This document shows, one piece after another, positions 32,395 through 37,147 of a stretch of 37,147 nucleotides of DNA. The notes under the pieces are model-generated. The model saw nothing but the letters and a program-made list of their open reading frames with translations, was not told where the DNA came from and did no database searches. The stretch's first letter is position 1, and every line of letters begins with the position of its first letter. The stretch is from Acidaminococcaceae bacterium. Its GTDB lineage: Bacteria > Bacillota > Negativicutes > Acidaminococcales > Acidaminococcaceae. The stretch spans positions 1 through 37,147 of the forward strand of contig CALXRU010000017.1 of the NCBI GenBank assembly GCA_944390935.1, read 5' to 3'. Made by a program: the position numbers and the translations under genes.

Positions 32395-33297
32395 ATGATG
32401 AACCAGATTAGCATTGCCGTTATAGGCAGCTGCAATATCGACGTTGTTGTCGAAGCGCCGAAACGCCCGTTGGCAGGCGAAACCATCTTAGGCAACCGCC
32501 TGATTATCGCGCAGGGCGGCAAGGGCGCCAACCAGGCTGTAGCCGCTGCACGCCTGGGTGCAAAAGTATATATGGTAGGCTGCGTTGGCGACGACGATTA
32601 CGGCCGTTCCGTACTGAAAAATTTTGAAGCCAACGGCGTAAACAGCGATTACGTTAAAACCGTTGAAGGCGTAACCACCGGCACGGCGCATATTACGCTG
32701 GCCGAAGGCGACAACAGCATTATCGTCATCAAAGGCGCCAACGATCTGGTAACGCCGGCGCTTATCGACGAAGCGTGGCCGCAGATTGCCAAATGCGATA
32801 TGGTTATGCTGCAGCATGAAATACCGGCTGAAACAATCGCGTATGCGCTGAAAAAATGCAAAGAAGCAGGCGTTAAAGCACTGCTGAACCCGGCACCGGT
32901 GCTGGATGGCGCAAAAGAATGGGCGCAGGACGCCGCTTTTGTAACGCCCAACGAACACGAAGCACAGGCACTGTTCCCCGGCAAAACCACCGAACAGATT
33001 TTGCTGGAAAACGAAGGCCGCCTGCTGATGACCCTTGGCAGCAAAGGCGTCGCTTACGCGGAAAACGGCGTTATCAACACCGTGCCGGCCTTTAAGGTTG
33101 AAGCGGTTGACACTACCGGCGCGGGCGACACGTTTAACAGTGCCTTTACCGTTGCCAAAGCCTCCGGTAAAAATATGAGCGAAAGCATTACGTTTGCCAA
33201 TGCGGCGGCAGCCCTTTCCGTGCAGAAAATCGGCGCGCAGGGCGGCATGCCTTATTTAGATGAAGTGGAAGGGATGTTATCAGAATGCAGAAAATAG
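32395..33297 (+). CDS. rbsK: Ribokinase
   Basis: Phosphorylates imported ribose at O5 to ribose-5-phosphate. It is a 300-residue PfkB-family kinase. The N-terminal signature contains GGKGANQAVAAARLGA, the glycine-rich start VIGSCNIDVVV is normal, and the catalytic base and anion hole are in DTTGAGDTFNSA. Start ATG (32395) lies 8 nt after AAAGGAG; the next ATG, one codon on, is nearly as good. First gene of rbsKDACB and overlaps rbsD by 13 bases. Confidence 0.96.
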   Translation: MMNQISIAVIGSCNIDVVVEAPKRPLAGETILGNRLIIAQGGKGANQAVAAARLGAKVYMVGCVGDDDYGRSVLKNFEANGVNSDYVKTVEGVTTGTAHITLAEGDNSIIVIKGANDLVTPALIDEAWPQIAKCDMVMLQHEIPAETIAYALKKCKEAGVKALLNPAPVLDGAKEWAQDAAFVTPNEHEAQALFPGKTTEQILLENEGRLLMTLGSKGVAYAENGVINTVPAFKVEAVDTTGAGDTFNSAFTVAKASGKNMSESITFANAAAALSVQKIGAQGGMPYLDEVEGMLSECRK

Positions 33298-33680
33298 GTA
33301 TTTTAAACAGCGAAATTGCCAAAGTGCTGGCTGATATGGGCCATACCGATACCATTGTTATCGGCGACTGCGGCCTGCCGGTACCCGACGGAGTAAAAAA
33401 AATTGACCTTGCTTTAAAACTGGGCACTCCCCGCTTTTTGGAAGTTGTGGAAGAACTGGTTAAATATATGGAAATCGAAAAAATCCACGTCGCTGCCGAA
33501 ATGCAGAGCAAAAACGAAGCCTGCTGGCAGGAAATGCACAGACTGTTCGGCGACAAGGAATGGATTGTTACCGACCACGAGCATTTCAAACAGGCTACAA
33601 AAACTGCCAAAGCAGTTATCCGCACCGGCGAAACCACGCCGTTTGCCAACGTTATTTTACATTCCGGCGTAATATTCTGA
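33285..33680 (+). CDS. rbsD: D-ribose pyranase
   Basis: Converts beta-pyranose to beta-furanose ribose so that ribokinase can use it. It is 131 residues, normal length. The catalytic His is in ADMGHTDTIVIGD (about residue 20), and PDGVKKIDLALKLGTP and the C-terminal ATPFANVILHSGVIF-type end (TTPFANVILHSGV) match the family. It starts within the last codons of rbsK, which implies translational coupling. Confidence 0.96.
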   Translation: MQKIGILNSEIAKVLADMGHTDTIVIGDCGLPVPDGVKKIDLALKLGTPRFLEVVEELVKYMEIEKIHVAAEMQSKNEACWQEMHRLFGDKEWIVTDHEHFKQATKTAKAVIRTGETTPFANVILHSGVIF

Positions 33681-33698
33681 TAAAAGGAGAAGTCAGCT

Positions 33699-35180
33699 AT
33701 GGAAATTGCCATGCAAGGTATTTCAAAGGCCTTCGGTACCAATCAGGTCCTGCGCGGAGTTGATTTCACGCTGCATTCCGGTGAAATCCACGCGCTGATG
33801 GGCGAAAACGGCGCCGGCAAATCAACGCTGATGAACATTCTTACCGGCATACACAAAGCCGATGCCGGCAAAATCACCGTTGACGGGCAGGAAGTACATT
33901 TTAAAAACGCACGCGACGCCGAAAACCACGGCATCGCCTTTATCCATCAGGAACTGAATATCTGGCCCAACCTTTCAATTCTGGAAAACTTGTTTTTGAT
34001 GAAGCAGATTACCAACTCCTTCGGCATGCTGGACACCAAAAAAATGCGTAAGCTGGCCGAAGAAAAATGCGCACAGATCGGCATTGAACTGCCGCTGGAC
34101 GCAGAAGCGGGCGAATGCAGCGTAGGCCAGCAGCAGATGACGGAAATTATCCGCAACCTGATGCTGGACGCCAAGGTTGTAATTATGGACGAACCGACCG
34201 CGGCGCTGACCGAACGAGAAACCGCCAAACTGTTTGAAGTTATGCACGCCTTAAAGGACAAGGGCGTGGCGATCGTTTATATCTCCCACCGCATGGAAGA
34301 AGTGTTTACGCACTGCGACACCATTACCGTCATGCGCGACGGTCACTCCATCAGCTGCCGCCCGACGCGCAGCACCACGATGGAAGCCGTTGTGCAGGAC
34401 ATGGTAGGCCGCGCGATTACCGAATATTACCCTGGGCGCACGACAACACCGGGCGAAGTTGTGCTGGAAGTTAAAAACATGTGCCAGCCGGGCGTGTTCG
34501 ACCATGTATCCTTCAATCTGCGCAAAGGTGAAATTTTGGGCGTTGCCGGACTGATGGGCGCCGGGCGCACGGAAATCATGCGCGCGCTGTTCGGCATTGA
34601 CGATTGCCAGCAGGGCGAGATTTATCTGCACGGCGAAAAAGTCACCATCAAAAAACCGGAGGACGCCATTAAGGCAGGCATCGGTTTTATTACCGAAAAC
34701 CGCAAAACCGAAGGGCTGATTCTGGATTTTTCCATTTTGAAAAACATTGCCCTGCCCAGCGTCGATACCTTTGCCACCAAAGCAGTTATCAACGATAAAA
34801 AAGAGTATGATTTTTCCAATGACCTGTCGCACAAGCTCGGCGTTAAAACCGCCAGCATCCAGCTGCCTGCGGGAGCGCTCAGCGGCGGTAACCAGCAGAA
34901 GGTTGTTATCGCCAAATGGATTGGCATGCACCCGTCCATCATCATCATGGACGAGCCTACACGCGGCATCGACGTCGGCGCCAAGCGCGATATTTACGAT
35001 TTGATGAACGAGCTGACGGCGCAGGGCGTTTCCATCATCATGGTAAGCTCCGATTTGCCGGAGGTTATCGGCATGAGCGACCGCGTACTGGTTGTGCATG
35101 AAGGCAAAATCGCCGGGGAAATCCCGCACGAAGAAGCCACCCAGGAAAATATCATCACCCTTGCAACAGGAGGAATATAA
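33699..35180 (+). CDS. rbsA: Ribose ABC transporter ATPase (two nucleotide-binding domains)
   Basis: 493-residue tandem ATPase of the CUT2 sugar transporter group. Domain 1 has Walker A GENGAGKSTLMNIL, signature SVGQQQM (a variant of LSGGQ, usual for this domain in RbsA) and Walker B VVIMDEPTAAL. Domain 2 has the degenerate Walker A GLMGAGRTEIMRALFG, signature LSGGNQQKVVIAKW and Walker B IIIMDEPTRGIDVG. The ATG has AGGAG 9-10 nt upstream. It ends 3 nt before rbsC, whose ribosome site lies in its last codons. Confidence 0.96.
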   Translation: MEIAMQGISKAFGTNQVLRGVDFTLHSGEIHALMGENGAGKSTLMNILTGIHKADAGKITVDGQEVHFKNARDAENHGIAFIHQELNIWPNLSILENLFLMKQITNSFGMLDTKKMRKLAEEKCAQIGIELPLDAEAGECSVGQQQMTEIIRNLMLDAKVVIMDEPTAALTERETAKLFEVMHALKDKGVAIVYISHRMEEVFTHCDTITVMRDGHSISCRPTRSTTMEAVVQDMVGRAITEYYPGRTTTPGEVVLEVKNMCQPGVFDHVSFNLRKGEILGVAGLMGAGRTEIMRALFGIDDCQQGEIYLHGEKVTIKKPEDAIKAGIGFITENRKTEGLILDFSILKNIALPSVDTFATKAVINDKKEYDFSNDLSHKLGVKTASIQLPAGALSGGNQQKVVIAKWIGMHPSIIIMDEPTRGIDVGAKRDIYDLMNELTAQGVSIIMVSSDLPEVIGMSDRVLVVHEGKIAGEIPHEEATQENIITLATGGI

Positions 35181-35183
35181 CAG

Positions 35184-36113
35184 ATGAACGTTTCTGCCTT
35201 AGTTAGAAAAATGGGCCCGTTAATCGGGTTAATTGTACTTTTTGTCGTTATCTCTGCTTTAAACAGCAGCTTTATCGACCCGTCCAACTTAAAAAACCTG
35301 CTGCGCCAGGTTTCCATTAACGCGCTGATTTCCTTCGGTATGACTTTCGTCATCCTCACCGGCGGCATCGACCTTTCCGTCGGCAGCACGCTGGCGCTTT
35401 CCAGCGCGGTTATGGCCAGCTTTATTAAAGGCGGCATGGATCCGATTCTCGGCATCCTCGTTTCCGCCCTTATCGGCCTTATCCTCGGTACCATCAACGG
35501 CGTGGCAATTTCTTACGGCAGGGTTGCACCGTTCATCGCTACTCTGGCAACGATGACCATTTTCCGCGGTTTGACGCTGGTTTACACCGACGGCAACCCT
35601 ATCAGCAGCCTTACCGACGACCCGCTGTTCCATATGTTCGGCCAAGGCTATTTTGCAGGTATTCCTGTACCGGCAGTGGTAATGTTGCTGGCGTTTGCAC
35701 TGTGCTGGTTCATCCTTAACAAAACGCCGCTTGGCCGTAAAACCTACGCCGTTGGCGGCAACGAAAAGGTTTCCTTCATCGCCGGCATTAAAATTGAGCG
35801 CATTAAAATTTTTGCTTATGCCATCACAGGTTTATTCTGCGCGCTGGCAGGCTCCATTTTAACCTCGCGCCTTAATTCCGCTCAGCCTACCGCAGGCACC
35901 GGCTACGAGCTGGACGCCATTGCAGCGGTAGTTCTCGGCGGTACCAGCCTTTCCGGCGGTAAGGGCCGCATCCTGGGCACTCTCATCGGCGTACTGATTA
36001 TCGGCACGCTGAACAACGGCCTGAATATTCTTAACGTATCCAGTTTCTACCAGCAAGTTGTCAAAGGTATTGTTATTCTGCTTGCAGTCCTCATGGACCG
36101 CAAAAAATCCTAG
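35184..36113 (+). CDS. rbsC: Ribose ABC transporter permease
   Basis: 309-residue inner-membrane channel protein of the CUT2 family with about 8-10 hydrophobic segments. Family blocks are SFGMTFVILTGGIDLSVGS, the loop GRVAPFIATLATMTIFRGL, RKTYAVGGNE with the ATPase-docking region, and AAVVLGGTSLSGGKGRILGT near the C-terminus. It starts 10 nt after GGAGG in the end of rbsA. Membership in the operon and motif match make the call secure; sugar specificity follows from the neighbouring rbsK and rbsD. Confidence 0.95.
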   Translation: MNVSALVRKMGPLIGLIVLFVVISALNSSFIDPSNLKNLLRQVSINALISFGMTFVILTGGIDLSVGSTLALSSAVMASFIKGGMDPILGILVSALIGLILGTINGVAISYGRVAPFIATLATMTIFRGLTLVYTDGNPISSLTDDPLFHMFGQGYFAGIPVPAVVMLLAFALCWFILNKTPLGRKTYAVGGNEKVSFIAGIKIERIKIFAYAITGLFCALAGSILTSRLNSAQPTAGTGYELDAIAAVVLGGTSLSGGKGRILGTLIGVLIIGTLNNGLNILNVSSFYQQVVKGIVILLAVLMDRKKS

Positions 36114-36128
36114 GAGGTTATGTTTTAA

Positions 36129-37046
36129 ATGAAAAAAACTTTATTAGCCGTTATGGCAGTCCTGATGATGTCGGTAATGCTGATTGCCGGCTGCAGCTCC
36201 GGAGAAGAAGCAGCTCCGGCTGCTAAAAAAGACGGTGCAACCACCATCGGTTTCTCCATCTCCACTTTAAACAACCCGTTCTTCGTATCCGTTAAAGACG
36301 GTGTTGAAGCCAAAGCCAAAGAACTTGGCGTTAACGTAAAAATCGTTGATGCGCAGAACGACCCGGCAAAACAGGCTAACGACGTTGCCGACCTGCTGCA
36401 GCAGGGTGTTACCGTTCTTCTGGTAAACCCGGTTGACTCCGCTGCCATTTCCACTTCCGTTGAAGCTGCCAATAAAGCAAACATCCCTGTAATTGCCCTT
36501 GACCGCACCGCCGACAAAGGCACCCTTGCTTCCCTCGTTGCTTCCGATAACGTAAAAGGCGGCGAAATGGCAGCCGAATACATCATCAACAAACTGGGCG
36601 AAGGCGTTAAAGTTGCCGAACTCGAAGGCATCCCCGGCGCTTCCGCAACCCGTGAACGCGGCGAAGGCTTCCACAAAGTTGCTGACCAGAAATTAAACGT
36701 TGTTGCAAAACAATCCGCTGATTTCGACCGCACCAAAGGCCTGACCGTTGCTGAAAACATGCTGCAGGCTAACCCGGACATTCAGGCAATTTTTGCCCAG
36801 AACGATGAAATGGCTCTCGGCGCTATCGAAGCATCCAAGAGCGCAGGCAAACAAATCTTCATCGTTGGCTTTGACGGCACCGATGACGGCATTAAAGCAG
36901 TTGAAAACGGCACCATGGCAGCTACCATTGCCCAGCAGCCCGAACTGATGGGCCAGCAGGGTGTAGAAGCCGCTGTTAAACTGGCTAAAGGCGAAAAAAT
37001 CGAAGCTAAAATCGCTGTTCCTCTTAAACTCGTAGAGAAAAAATAA
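36129..37046 (+). CDS. rbsB: Ribose-binding lipoprotein
   Basis: 305-residue extracytoplasmic receptor of the periplasmic-binding-protein type I fold. The signal peptide ends in the lipobox LIAGC with the lipidated Cys at residue 22, then a Ser/Glu/Ala-rich linker (SSGEEAAPAAKK). The mature domain begins TTIGFSISTLNNPFFVS. Ligand-contact blocks are VDAQNDPAKQ, NPVDSAA, ALDRTAD, IPGASATRERGEGF, QNDEMALGA and GFDGTDDG. The ATG lies 11 nt after AGGAGG. It is last gene of the operon, followed by a strong terminator. Confidence 0.95.
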   Translation: MKKTLLAVMAVLMMSVMLIAGCSSGEEAAPAAKKDGATTIGFSISTLNNPFFVSVKDGVEAKAKELGVNVKIVDAQNDPAKQANDVADLLQQGVTVLLVNPVDSAAISTSVEAANKANIPVIALDRTADKGTLASLVASDNVKGGEMAAEYIINKLGEGVKVAELEGIPGASATRERGEGFHKVADQKLNVVAKQSADFDRTKGLTVAENMLQANPDIQAIFAQNDEMALGAIEASKSAGKQIFIVGFDGTDDGIKAVENGTMAATIAQQPELMGQQGVEAAVKLAKGEKIEAKIAVPLKLVEKK

Positions 37047-37078
37047 TTAACCTTCCTTTGACAAATTGCGTACAATCA

Positions 37079-37110
37079 AAACCACCGGCGTAGCCGGTGG
37101 TTTGTCATTT
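37079..37110 (+). terminator. Terminator of the ribose operon
   Basis: AAACCACCGGC (37079-37089) and GCCGGTGGTTT (37093-37103) form a perfect 11-bp stem with a GTA loop, followed by a modest T-rich tract (GTCATTTA). It starts 32 nt after the rbsB stop. Confidence 0.85.
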
Positions 37111-37147
37111 ACCGCCTTAAAGGCTATTCTACTAGCTACGCCTAAAA

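Noticed and set aside
32298..32531. Minus-strand 77-codon frame over the rbsK start
   Set aside because: It overlaps the start of ribokinase in antisense, has no ribosome site and no recognisable sequence.
37058..37076. TTGACA followed by TACAAT after rbsB, looking like a promoter
   Set aside because: The spacer is only 7 bp (normal is 16-18), so it cannot work as a sigma-A promoter.

Overview
The window is a stretch of ordinary chromosome, about 50 % GC by eye, almost fully coding. It holds 33 protein genes, one truncated by the left edge. I see no tRNA, rRNA, CRISPR array, complete insertion sequence or prophage gene. The style is that of Bacillota: AGGAGG-type ribosome binding sites, a T-box leader on thrS, the diaminopimelate aminotransferase pathway (dapL) and a ribose operon in Bacillus order (KDACB). 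The gene mix (DapL, two exported DUF4127 proteins, a PFL/ACT-domain pair, standalone IMP cyclohydrolase) would suit a Negativicutes-type anaerobe such as a Phascolarctobacterium relative. That assignment is inference and has not been tested by any search.

Layout. 1-3237 (-): smc, C-terminus cut off by the window edge. 3370-3702 (+): small DUF805 membrane protein. 3809-6427 (-): a secreted DUF3887-like protein, then dapF-dapL for lysine and peptidoglycan precursors. 6549-9591 (-): an exported DUF4127 protein followed by pgi. 9696-12183 (-): polar amino acid ABC transporter (binding lipoprotein, permease, ATPase). 12287-19442 (-): purine block purE-purF-purM-purN-purH(cyclohydrolase domain only)-purD, then guaB behind a terminator. 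19598-21292 (-): CoA-disulfide-reductase-like flavoprotein with a rhodanese tail. 21577-23481 (-): thrS with a complete T-box leader. 23877-25466 (+): second DUF4127 protein. 25532-27810 (-): ACT-domain protein, PFL-family protein, endonuclease III. 27901-32066 (-): lepB, rbgA/ylqF, rnhB, yraN, yifB. 32395-37046 (+): ribose operon rbsK-D-A-C-B with its terminator.

How the genes work together. The purine genes cover five of the steps from PRPP to IMP in full (PurF, PurD, PurN, PurM, PurE) plus the last ring closure; purC, purB, purK, purL/Q/S and an AICAR transformylase must lie elsewhere. GuaB then takes IMP towards GMP. The ribose operon imports and phosphorylates ribose, which also feeds PRPP, but no rbsR repressor gene is present here. 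DapL and DapF are consecutive steps of one pathway.

Nothing in the window is a clear undescribed multi-gene system. The points most worth a second look are the two DUF4127 paralogues of unknown function, the purE leader with a terminator-like structure, the PurH protein cut exactly at its domain boundary, the IMP dehydrogenase that appears to match the Tritrichomonas foetus enzyme in length and key residue numbers, the PFL/ACT pair, the hairpin directly downstream of the dapF promoter, and a small gene-remnant-like frame between two terminators near 21.4 kb.
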